Assembly: GCA_012861695.1 (NCBI GenBank)
Contig: JAAOOA010000056.1
Location: 7,026,707 to 7,090,706, forward strand
Reading direction: 5' to 3'
Length of the DNA stretch: 64,000 nucleotides
From: Trematomus loennbergii
Lineage: Eukaryota > Chordata > Actinopteri > Perciformes > Nototheniidae
Shown: one piece after another, positions 15,011-25,724 of the stretch
Position numbering within the stretch: position 1 is the first letter of the stretch
How the letters are laid out: every line of letters starts with the position of its first letter
The notes under the pieces: generated by a model
Told to the model about the DNA's origin: nothing
Database searches by the model: none
What the model saw: the letters and a program-made list of their open reading frames with translations, nothing else
Position numbers and translations under genes: made by a program

Positions 15011-16463
15011 AATTAGATTACATTTGTAGTACATTACGTGTTTCGTTTAAATTTAGTAAGTTACTCAAGTTCAAATAAGTCAGAGTTGTCTTCTGTTTAC
15101 CAAGGGACACAAACTGCAGGTGAAAGTCGTGTGATGTTTGACCCTTCCATCTACCACCTTCTCCTCCCTCTGCAGACTCTTTCACACTTTACACCACGTC
15201 ATGACTTTCTCCTTTACTTCCATCATAATTAGTATGACCATGATAGGCAGTCATGAATATGCAAAACGATTAGGGGAACGAGGAAGGTCATAGTTTGACC
15301 ACTGACCAAGCTGCTGTATTTGATGATGGAGATCGCCTTGGATAAAACAATACAAACATCCTCCAGGAACTAACTTTTGGGGCCTTAAAGCTTCCCTGAA
15401 GTGGAAGTCAGACACAGGAAAATCCTAGCTGATGTGGTTGTAATTATAACCTCATGCAAAAGCTACTACATCGGTGGTATTTCGGAATGTTAGCTGTCAT
15501 GTCATCATGGATGATTTAACGCTGAGAAGCCTAGCTTTCCTTTTCCAATGTCAATGTTTGGCTATTTTTAAGCCCACACAGGTCTTTTCATAGTCTTATG
15601 CAAAAAAATATATATCTCATTCAGAAATAAAGTATGATGTATTATAGTGTATAATGTCACTGTAACATGAGAGACAACTGCAGATACCTGCAGCTGAGAC
15701 AACTTTGTGCTGAGTAGAAATAAATGAGAATCTTGCCTCTGTTTTCTCAGAAGCTTGACTTGGGCTGATTTATTACTTTATTCCTAATTTCTAGGTTGGA
15801 TTTTCTGGCTCACATTCACATATTACAACACAGTGTGCACTCGGGATCTTAGACATGACTTCTTGATCATCCTGATAAGAAATCACATATAAACAGTGAC
15901 TCTTTGTTGAATTCGGTGGACTTTATTTGACAAAAGTGGCTGTGAACTAGCATCTCAAAGTGAACAGCAATTATCCTTGTCCATTTTGGCTCATATTTCA
16001 CATTTTTCCTACAATTAGCTCTGGTGCTAACACACTACGTATTGAGCAGTTTCGGCAAATTGTCTTATTTTTTCTCAGCGATCTAACCCAAACAGGAGAT
16101 TCGATTATTTTCTTTCAGGGAGAGTGTATTCTCTGGATATTCTCTGGCACAGGGATTGTTTGGAAAGGAGTTTCATTTTGCACCCCCCTCCTTCTCCGCC
16201 CAGTAAGTGAAGTGTCCACTGGTGTGAGGCCATGTCTTATTATTACTGCTGTGATTCTCTTACGGGTTTAGCAGCAGTGGCGACAAGCAAAGATAGTTTT
16301 TAAAATCAGAGCATCGCATTTCACACTGATAGTATCTCTCCCTGTCTACTCCTCTGTGTAACATATAGACACTTCATATTTCAGACTTTGCAACACTTTC
16401 TCTTCATGATTGTGCTATTAACAGCTAGGGCAAGGATCGTAGGGTTGAGAACGTTTATCACTC
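15011..16463. other. Unique stretch
   Basis: No gene, RNA or repeat recognised. The short frames (for example at 15960-16271) have no domain. Confidence 0.5.
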
Positions 16464-16797
16464 TTACGGTACGTCCACACGGCAGCGTCGAGTGCTTCAA
16501 CGGAGACGCTTCCCATTCACTTTGAATGGGGTGACGTCACGCTTTGCCGAACTGCATTGTGGTTCTGTCTCGTCGCTTTGCCTCCGTTGCTCGCTTCGAA
16601 AGTTGAGAAAAGTTCAACTTTTCAAGCGTCGAGGGAAGCGCCAGCCAATCAAATCATATGCCAGTACAAGCACTAGCCAATCAAACCGTGTGCTTGTGTG
16701 TCCGGGGCGGGAGATTAATGTGATTGGTTGTTGGTCCACGACAGACACGCCCACCGGCAAGCTTCAACGCGACGCTGCCGTGTGGACATTACGTTAA
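16464..16797. mobile_element. Short inverted-repeat element (MITE)
   Basis: The left end contains GTCCACACGGCAGCGTCG, and the same sequence appears inverted at the right end (about 16770-16787). Outside this the ends are TTACGGTAC and TTAACGTAAT-like, so exact limits are uncertain by a few bases. It is about 330 bp, GC-richer than its flanks, with two CCAATCAAA blocks. It has no coding potential. Confidence 0.8.
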
Positions 16798-17730
16798 TCC
16801 CTCGTTAAGATAAGAGCTGTTTCTACAACCATAAAGGTGGGTGATAAAGATAAAATATCCCATTTCGGCGTTAGATTACCGCCTTATTGAGTCATCTTCA
16901 TTGATGTGGCCTTGCAAACAAAGAATAAAAAAACGTTTGTCGAGTTCTTTGAGCAAAATAAGTCCTTGGTTCATGCAGGGCCATGACATTTCTCGGCCAA
17001 AATATATCTAGTGTTGCTTTGTTTCCAATCAATGTTTAATGGATGTGATTAACCCACAAGTGCGATTTATGAGAGGGCAATCGCTTGCAGCTACACAAAG
17101 AAGCCAGAAAACAATGGTAGGTGTTTATTGCTTCATCATTTATTTTACAATGCCGTTTTTGTTTTAAAAGTTGGAAGAAGTTTCGGACGGGGAAAGTAAC
17201 AAGGTTTTTCAATAATAACAGACAGCCGCTTCTCAAGGCAAATATTTCACTGACAATAGACATGATTGTATGATTAAACCACACTTAGATTCATTTGACC
17301 CCACCAAGGACATCGTACCCCTCCTCCAAACTTGTTCCAAAAGCTGTGTGAACCCTGCGAGCTCCGTTCTCACTGCTCTTCTGATAATTATGAATTATTA
17401 CAGGCTGGGGTTATGTTAGCAACTCTCTAATTTTGCAGATCATAATTGATCACAGGTGTGGCATGGGGTAGTGTTTTTGAAGTCCTCTCTCTGTATTTTT
17501 TTCCCATCTTCTACTTTTTGCTTTAGCAGTGAACCGAGGTCGTCTCCCAGGCAAGCCCCCTGTTGGACAGCTTCCCCTTTTTCTTAATTCCAGGCGTTCC
17601 TTCTGTGTCTTCGACCAGTTGATGTCCTTTCATCCTCCTCGGTGGAAAGGAGGACACCGCTAGCACTCACTGTCAGTCCAGCTGGGATGTGGCGCAACTT
17701 GCTACATTCCTCTTGTTGCTCTGGTCACTC

Positions 17731-17778
<48 letters not shown>

Positions 17779-18336
17779 CTTCCCCTCAGCAGAGCCTCCA
17801 CTGAGTCCTCACAGCCAAACCCTTTGGGAATGGCTGGAGAGGAGGGGATATTGGATTAGAAAAAAGGCATGGGATATAAATCTCTCTGAGGCTCCCATCT
17901 CCCATCCAGAGGATTTATGAAGCTAACGGAGTCAAATAATAAAGAAGAGAGATGAAAAAAACCAACTTGTGAAATTGTGTTCTTTTTTCCTCCTCTTTGC
18001 TTGGCTGTGTTTGTTTCGAGTCCAGAGCCGCACAGCTCGGCTCCTTGATTGATTGCGAAGTCTACGATTTGTGTGCGCTGTTTTTTCCAGATCCTGTTGC
18101 CTTGGAACACACAAAAAGCAAGTGAGGGGAGGAGGGGTGAGGGCGAGGGGAGCTTAATTGATAAACCCCCAGTTAGATAAATGTGTGTCCGCTCTGGGTG
18201 GTGAACGGTGAGGTAACCGACTCCTCCGTGGAACACATTAAGACCAAATTATGTACAACTAAATCAACAGTAAGTATTTCCAGTTTACCGTTTAATTGCA
18301 GTCAGCTGGAACATGTTGCATTTTGACACGACAAAG

Positions 18337-18337
<1 letters not shown>
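16798..18337. other. Unique stretch
   Basis: No gene supported. It holds a GT array (17733-17774) and a homeodomain-motif-rich block at 17370-17460. Confidence 0.5.
17733..17774. repeat. (GT)n microsatellite
   Basis: About 20 GT units. Confidence 0.95.

Positions 18338-18378
<41 letters not shown>
18338..18378. repeat. (CA)n microsatellite
   Basis: About 20 CA units directly before the hAT-like nest. Confidence 0.95.
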
Positions 18379-18380
<2 letters not shown>

Positions 18381-18706
18381 TTGGCATTATGGACATGCCT
18401 TACACTTAGAGGTGGGAAGTAACTACATTATTCAAGTACTGTACTTAAGTACAATTGTGAGTTACTTGTACTTTACTTGAGTATTTCCATTTTATGCAAC
18501 TCCGTACTTCTACTCCACTACAACTCAGAAGTACATTTGTGTACTTTTACTCCACTACATTTATTAAGTACCTTTAGTTACTTTACACATTTGGATTAAT
18601 AACATGAAATATAAACAGCACTTAAAAAGGACTTGAGTTACACCTGGACTAAATTCACAAGCTACCCTGCATACATAATTATGGTAACACTTTATATTGA
18701 GGTACA

Positions 18707-19316
18707 TGTCAGGATCTCGACACAAACTGATGAACCCAAATGCACGACCCAGAGACAAAGTCTTGAATGTAAAAAAATGTAATTTTAATTTCACAGATCA
18801 GGTAATCCCTCTTAACAGAGTCGGTACTGGAAATAACAAAAGGCGCTCACAAGGAGGAAAAAACTAGGCATAACAAAAAAGAGAACTTAAGAAAAACTTA
18901 AGCCTACAAAATTAACAAAAGAAACAAAACCTGACATGAGTGAAAGCGATCCTTTCTGAGCTGAGGCTTGGCACGACCATTCGAGGAAAGAAACAAGACG
19001 AACTGACACAGGACAGGGGAGAGACAGGACTATTTAAACATGAGGTGAGTGGGAACAGGTGGAAACAATCAGGGGCGGGGCAGACGCTGATGATGGCGGG
19101 AAAAACACACAAGGGGAGGAAGAAACAGGGCCTGAAATGAAAGACAAGAGGTAAGTACAAAATAAAACAGGAAATGGAAAACGAGACATGACAATAAACA
19201 CAGAGACTGACTAGAGATGATGAACCTAAATAAACAGACATGACCAGACGTGAAAGAACATGAAAATGACAGACATAATACATAAACATAACTAACACAT
19301 TTGACGAGACACAACA
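18707..19316 (-). mobile_element. Probable solo LTR of an LTR retrotransposon
   Basis: This 610-bp insert splits the left arm of the foldback element. Read on the minus strand it starts TGTTGTGTCTCG and ends GAGATCCTGACA, the TG...CA form of an LTR. It has a TATA-like TTTAAATAG near 19030-19041 and AATTAAAATTA near its 3' side. The inserted position is clear because the uninterrupted right arm of the host element reads straight across it. Flanks GTACA and GTAGG agree only in part, so the target duplication is weak. No gag, pol or second LTR is present. An alternative is another inserted repeat class. Confidence 0.55.
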
Positions 19317-20409
19317 GTAGGCCTACACACATTCACCATCAACTAGTTGTTAATTACCATGCATATTAGCAGTATATTGGCTCTTTATTAGTAATTATAA
19401 AACACTTATTAATGCCTTACTCTACATGACCGTATTCCACAAGTAATAGGCCATTTGTTGAGAGTTTTTCCTCAATAACCCTCTGATTAGTGCTTATTTA
19501 TTGCAAGTAAGGAAGTTGTTGTACATGAGTTTTGGTCTTAATATGCTCTGCTCAATATGGGCCTAATAAGGCAGCAGTACCACAAGAATAGTAATTCTCC
19601 CATAATAACACTTAACAAATATGATGTATTCTTATGTAACAAGACATGAAACTATACAGTAAGTGTTAATTGTGTCTAAATAACAACAAATTAGGTATTT
19701 CTATCTAAGAATAGGTTTTGGGGTATTGACAGTTCAGCTACCAATAGCAAGGTGATATTGACCTATATGTTTCATATTTGCACATTTATATTTTTGTAAA
19801 ATGTGTAGGCTACTGAAGGTTAGACAGGAAACCGGGTAGGCTACAGGAAGTAGGAGAAAGTGAACTGAATAGCATGGCATTAGACTACTACTAATTTTCG
19901 CTATGCAACCTGAATAGTAAAAGGGTCAAGTCCGTCAAGCAATGACTGTAAGTGTAAGTGTAAGCCTTACACTTACACTGTAAGGATTAGTAACATGTAT
20001 GTATTGTGTTTATGTGATGACATTTGGAGATGTTTAAACTCAATGAGAAAATGCGTTAGCATTCGCGCTAGCGTTAGCATACATGCTAGCGTTAGCCATA
20101 CTAGCCTGTATACATGCTTATTGCACAGCTAGCATTAGCTATATTTACCTTGTTTACACTTATCGGTCCTATGTGTTAATCTGTGTATGTTACACTTGCA
20201 TGTATGAGATCATTAAGTGCCTTGTAACTTCTTTTTTTATAGTTTCACTCCATTTGAATGTCAGTGGACTGCAAATAAGTCAATAAAGGAGCTTGGCTGC
20301 TCATTCCCTGGCTCTCAAAAGAGTTTGGCTGGCTGTTTAATCTATGTTCACACTGAGACAGTACAACACATAGAGAGAACAGTACACCTATTGTGTAAGT
20401 ACATACAAG

Positions 20410-21411
20410 CAGTGCTTGAATTGGGCCGGTACTCACCGGTACGCAGTACCGGCACTTCTGATTTGTACCCATGTGGTACCGGCACTTTGCCGGTACTCAG
20501 TAAGATGCGGGTACTCAGCCGCCGGCGGCACATCATGACGCATGACAACAAATATGCCCAGCGTAGATGCACCTAGATGCGTCATGCGTCATGAGATGCC
20601 GCCGGACAAGGAGCCGACTGCTAATACAGAAATGCTGTGCATGTGTTAGAAATGTTGTCTGACGGGGGAGCCTTCTCTGGTCGGGCCTCCTGCTCCAAGT
20701 TCTGTAGCACTAGCTCCCACAGAGCCTTCTCTCCCGTCTCTCATTGATTCCCTCTCTCCTTTCCTGCTGAAAGATGGTGAGTTTACTCAGGGACGAGGAG
20801 TCCTTAGACCTCAGAGAGTTAAACTTGGGCATGCGACCATAGTTTAAGTTAAAAAAACTGTCTTTTGTTTTGAAAATCCACAGCGGAGATTTGTGTCGTA
20901 GGCTACTACATGCGGTGTGTTTTGCATATCTCTCAGTAGCCAACGATCTGTGAGTCTGTTGGCTCGGACATAAACTCCGTAATAAATGTAGTCTACATTT
21001 CATAAGAGGTGTCAAACCTGAGCATTTTAAATCGCATTTGAACGAAAGGCTTATATAATCTGTAGTTGTATTTGTATTGTTGATTTAATGTGTGAATGAG
21101 GCGATATAGAGAGGTCACGTTAAGCTGTTATTATTAGGCTAGCCCCTCCTCCAACACACACGAACGCGCACATGACCAATGAGGGCACGAGATAAGTTTG
21201 TGCACAGATGGAAGGCTAACAGGCAGGTAGGCCATCCAGTTACTTTAGCCGGGCCGGCTAAAATATACAGTAAAGAGACAAACCCATCAGCATTATAGGA
21301 TACTTTGTGACTTTGAGCCAAATACTTGTTTTTGGGCTGTATAAATAAATTGACTTGAAACAGTTGCTGATTTAGAGTACTGGCACCTTTTTTATTCCAA
21401 TTCAAGCACTG
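20410..21411. mobile_element. hAT-like non-autonomous element
   Basis: The ends CAGTGCTTGAATTGG and CAGTGCTTGAATTGG (inverted) match over 15 bp. A perfect 8-bp duplication CATACAAG flanks it (20402-20409, 21412-21419). It is about 1.0 kb with no transposase domain. It has CCGGTAC-rich subterminal repeats and an inverted pair near 20523-20546 and 20581-20604 with about 24-bp arms. Confidence 0.92.
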
Positions 21412-22117
21412 CATACAAGCAGGTCACACAGTATGATCAGAAATACATAAACTCTTTTAAAAATCAGTTTTTATTAAAAAGTACAGGCTGCATATGTGTT
21501 CTCAGCCTTGGAGAAATTTGACATGTTTTGGGATGTGTCTGAACCTCTCTTTAGTGGTTAATTAATAACACAGATATTTCAACGTGTGCCTACTTTGAAG
21601 AGGAGGCAACGTTAGAATAGGGAACCTGTTCAGGTCAATTACTAGCTTATTGGTTATGAACAAGACTTCACTTTAAAATAAGGAACTTTTTCTTAGATAG
21701 AAATACCACATTTTGAGTTATTTAGACTTAATTAACACTTATAGTTTCATGTCTTGTTACATAAGAATAGATCATATTTGTTAAGTGTTATTATGGAAGA
21801 ATTACTATTCTTGTGGTACTACTGCCTTATTAGGCCCAAATTGAGCAGAGCATATTAAGACCAAAACTCATGTACAACAACTTCCTTACTTGCAATAAAT
21901 AAGAACTAATTAAAGGGTTATTGAGGAAAAACTCTCAACTAATGGCCTATTACTTGTGGAATACGGTCATGTAGAATAAGGCATTAATAAGTGTTTTATA
22001 ATGACTAAAAAAGAGCCAATATACTGCTAATATGCATGTTAATTAACAACTAGTGGATGGTTAATTTGTGTACCTTAATATAAAGTGTTACCATAATTAT
22101 AATTAAAACATATAATA

Positions 22118-22839
22118 TACCATAATTTTCGGACTATAAGGCGCACCTGAATATAAGCCGCAGCAGCTAAATTGAATGATGTGTACATATATAAGCCGCA
22201 CTGGACTATAAGCCGCAGGTGTTTTAATGTTTAATTACCATATGTAAGGGTTCGTGCACAGAGGGGATTGTCGGGAAAGAGATGGCTGTTTGAGGAAGCT
22301 CCCATTTATTAACATTTCAACAAACAAGTTGCATATTTGCATAACGTATTCAAGTGTTACCATTTAGTGCAATAGTAGCTACAGAACATGTACTGTGCTG
22401 TGTAAACTGTACTGTATCACATAGCGTTTCAGACACACAAACTTTTCAACTTTCAAACTTAGGAGAGGTTACGTCTTCTTTGTGTTATAAGATAGGACTG
22501 GCAGGGTCAGTCAAACCTGGTCGTTATCGCGCGGAGCTCCTGTCCCGGTCCCTTGCGCTCTCTCGGCCCGGTGTCTACAGGGCTAGCCCGAGGATCCCCC
22601 GCAGCTAGCAACAGGCCTTCAAAACAATGTTAGAGGCGCTCCTGAAACAGCGTCAAAACGGGTATATTTCCCGGGCTTTAATATACGCTTTGTTTCACTC
22701 GTTTGTTGTTTTGTTCCTCCGTGTTTTCAGAGCAAGTCGTCGGAGCTGTAAAAATCCATAGATTAGCCGCACCGTTATATAAGCCGCAGGGTCGAAAAAT
22801 GGGAAAAAAGTTGCGGCTTATAGTCCGAAAATTACGGTA
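22118..22839. mobile_element. Pogo/mariner-type non-autonomous element
   Basis: The ends TACCATAATTTTCGG and TACCGTAATTTTCGG (inverted) flank a 722-bp body with repeated ATAAGCCGCA motifs at both ends. TA lies on each side. The ACTATAAGCCGC/ACTATAAGTCGC type of end also occurs at 61062, next to a pogo-like transposase fragment, which supports the class. It lies inside the outer hAT-like element, just right of the foldback element. Confidence 0.8.
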
Positions 22840-23059
22840 TATATTTCAAAAAATGGGCCAATGCATAATGAGTACTTACTTTGAGTACATTTTGATTCGA
22901 ATACTTTTGTACTTTTACTTGAGTAACATTTTGATTGCAGGACTTGTCATAGCACAGTACCAGTGTCATCATACTTCTAACAGAGTATTCCTACACTCTG
23001 GTACTTCTACTTTTGCTAAAGTACAATATCTGAATACTTCTCCCACCTTTGCTTACATT

Positions 23060-23552
23060 GGTAGAACAGTTAGATTCCACACAATTTAATCAATCATAGC
23101 ATTTTAAAGAAACAACACCAATGTATTATTCAGAGGAAAAAAAGGGTTGCTGACTCCTTACCTTCGAAGCGGCCATTAAGACCACATTTACATCCTTTAC
23201 TTGATAATTCATATTCCTGAAACAACAGAATAAACATGTTATAATAAAAATGTATCCAAGTTGGGAATATTGTCATGTGACTTCCATTGCAGCACTTTAA
23301 CTGACATTTAAAATATGATCTCTTCTTTCTGCACCGTGTTGTTGGGTATAGTTGTTTTCATTAACTTGCTGGCTACACATTGAAGTTTCTCTAGCTTATT
23401 CTTTTTTTGAGTATGAACAGCTTTTACTTCCCCAGTAGGCCAGATAGCCTCGTTGCTGTTGGGCAGTTGTGTGTTGGGATAAAGAGAGGTGTTGTGTTGA
23501 ACGATTGAACTATTGCAAGAGTGAACGCTGCTCATTTCAAGTTACTGTATAA
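23060..23552. other. Unique stretch
   Basis: Short unique interval between the nest and the Tc1-like element. No feature seen. Confidence 0.5.
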
Positions 23553-23554
23553 TA

Positions 23555-24808
23555 CAGACAGTCAAAAGTTTGGACACACCTTCAAATTCGAAGTTTTTTA
23601 TTTGAATTTTTTCTACATTGTAGGTTTATACTGAAGACATCAAAACTGTTAAAAAACACATATGGAATTATCTAGTAAACAAAAAGTGTTAAAAAATACA
23701 GAATATGATTTATATTTTGCTGGCTAATGCAGAATGCTGTGGTAGCCATGCTGGTAAAGTGTGCCTTTAATTCTGAATAAATCACCAACAGTGTCACCAG
23801 AAAAGCCCCCCACACCCTCACACTTCCTCCTCCATGCTTCACGGTGGGAACCAAACATGCAGACACCATCCGCTCACCTTCTCTGCGTCTCACAAAGACA
23901 CAGAGGTTGGAACCAAAAATCACAAATTTGGACTCATCAGACCAAAGTCCAGATTTCCACTGTCTAATGTCCAATCCTTGTGTTTCTTGGCCCAAACAAT
24001 TCTCTTCTTCTTGTTGTCCATCCTCAGTAGTGGACCTTTGCAGCAATTGGACCATGAAGGCCTGATTCACGCAGTCTCCTCTGAACAGTGGATGCTGAGT
24101 TTTGTCTGCAACTTGAGCTCTGTGATAATTGATGTGGGCTCTAATCTGAGATGCTTTAATTTGCGGTTTCTGAGGCTGGTAACTCGTGTGTATTTATCCT
24201 CTGCAGCAGAGCTAACTCTTGGTCTTCCTTTCCCGGGGGGGTCCTCATGAGAGCCAGTTTCATCATAGCATTCGATGGTTTTTGCGACTGCACTTGAGGA
24301 TAAATTCAAAGTTCTTGACATTTTCCGGATCGACTGGCCTTCATTTATTAAAGTAATGATGGACGGTCGTTTCTCTTCACTGAGTTGAGACGTTCTTGCC
24401 ATAATATGGATTACAACAGTATAGGGCTTTTCACTGAGCACTAACCCTACCTCTGCACAACATAACTGATGGTCTCAAACACATTCAGAAGGCATGTAAT
24501 TCCACAAATTGACTCTTGACAAGGCACACGTGTTAATTGAAAACCATTCCAGGTGACGACCTCATGAAGCTGACTGAGAGAAGCCAAGAGTGTGCAAAGC
24601 TGTCATCAAGGCAAAAGGGGGCTACTTTGAAGAGTCTAAAATAAAAATCATATTCTGGATTTTTTAACACTTTTTTGTTAACTAGATAATTCCATATGTG
24701 TTCTTTCATAGTTTTGATGTCTTCAGTATTAATCTACAAAGTAGAACATATTTAAATAAATAAAAAACTTTGAATTTGAAGGTGTGTCCAAACTTTTGAC
24801 TGGTCGTG
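23555..24808 (-). mobile_element. Tc1-like transposon, internally deleted
   Basis: The ends share CAGTCAAAAGTTTGGACACACC as inverted repeats, and the element lies between TA dinucleotides (23553-23554, 24809-24810). It is about 1.25 kb, shorter than the usual ~1.6 kb of intact fish Tc1 elements. The transposase remnant runs on the minus strand (23690-24402). Confidence 0.93.
23690..24402 (-). pseudogene. Tc1-like transposase, frameshifted and lacking its C-terminal half
   Basis: The likely start is MARTSQLSEEKR at 24402. The N-terminal helix-turn-helix region follows (EGQSIRKMSRTLNLSSSAVAKTI), then the GRPR linker that joins the two DNA-binding subdomains. The frame breaks near 24070 and changes again in the region NKKKRIVWAKKHKDW before WSDESKFVIFGSN, which carries the first catalytic aspartate of the DDE triad (about 23938). 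HGGGSVRVWGAF follows. After SMATTAF the sequence jumps to the 3' end region. The second Asp (QQDNDPKH region) and the Glu (DLNPIE region) are therefore missing. Intact Tc1 transposases are about 340 residues. This copy cannot be active. Confidence 0.9.
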
Positions 24809-24810
24809 TA

Positions 24811-25633
24811 GGTAATATTCATACTGGTTTAAAAGTATTTCCCATCTTTGATGAGCAAGCTTTATTTAAAAAAAGAAATTAAATGGCTGTCCCAAATAAA
24901 CGCCAGTTGAGTTCCGCGATTGAAGCAAAACAAATTCTGAGGCTATTCAAAAAGTTTTACGGAATGTTTTTTCCCATTGGCCACAGTATGTGTATGTATG
25001 CATTTGTTTGTGTGTGTGTGTGGCAGTGATAAGTAACATACAAGAGGAAAAGTCGACCACCTCTGCTGGAGTCAAATTCAGTTTTTGCAGCGGTTGTGAT
25101 GGGTTAAAGGGTTTAGCTTTGCCCCGGACCCAACAATGAGGTATCTATTACAGCGACTACCAAATAAATGTTCTTTTAATTAACCACATTTATCTTTTTT
25201 TCTCCATGTTTTGACAGAAACTCTTGCATAAACACACATGGACAAAGGGAGACAGAGCCACAAAAATTCACGGTCATTTTAATGTTGACAGCGCCACTCA
25301 GAACAATAACAACTGTGACCCCAGTGCCGTGTGTTTAGGTTGGTTATACTTTTTAGGTTTGTCTTTAATCTGGCTTTTGTAGCACCTGCAGGAAAGGGAA
25401 ATAAATGTAATATGCACATTATTACTTTTTTAGTTTTTTTTTCTCTCCTTAATGTTACATAAGACTCCCACAGTCTGAAATGGATTTCAATGCTAATGTC
25501 TTGTTTTTATTCGATCCAGTTGTAATCGTTCTAACTGCTTCCATCTAAATCAATATGCTGTGCAGCTGGAAGCAAATTGTTTTGTTGACAATGCTTGCTT
25601 GTAAGTTTGTCAGCATGATCGTTCCTGCAGAGT
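24811..25633. other. Unique stretch
   Basis: No gene recognised. It contains a short TG-rich run near 24997-25022. Confidence 0.5.
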
Positions 25634-25657
25634 TGTGTGTGTGTTGTGTGTGGTGTG

Positions 25658-25723
<66 letters not shown>
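25634..25723. repeat. (GT)n microsatellite
   Basis: About 90 bp of GT with TT and GG interruptions. Confidence 0.96.

Positions 25724-25724
<1 letters not shown>

Larger units (their letters stand above)
18683..22092. mobile_element. hAT-like foldback element with about 400-bp inverted arms
   Basis: It begins GGTAACACTTTATATTGAGG and ends with the complement of GGTAACACTTTATATTAAGG. A perfect 8-bp direct repeat ATAATTAT flanks it (18675-18682, 22093-22100). The inverted arms continue at 19317-19711 and 21690-22092 and match closely over roughly 400 bp. The left arm is interrupted by a 610-bp insert (18707-19316), and the core contains another hAT-like element (20410-21411). No transposase is visible. 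Confidence 0.88.
18407..23051. mobile_element. Outer hAT-like element, split by nested insertions
   Basis: The left part (18407-18674) begins TAGAGGTGGGAAGTA and is full of AAGTACTTGTACTTTACTTGAG-type motifs. The right part (about 22870-23051) has the same motifs and ends as the complement of CAAAGGTGGGAGAAGTA. Flanks CTTACACT (18399-18406) and CTTACATT (23052-23059) match at 7 of 8 bases, fitting an 8-bp hAT duplication. The AGAGGTGGG-AAGTAACT repeat is very common in fish (from memory). Without the insertions at 18683-22092 and 22118-22839 it would be only a few hundred bp, non-coding. Confidence 0.8.
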
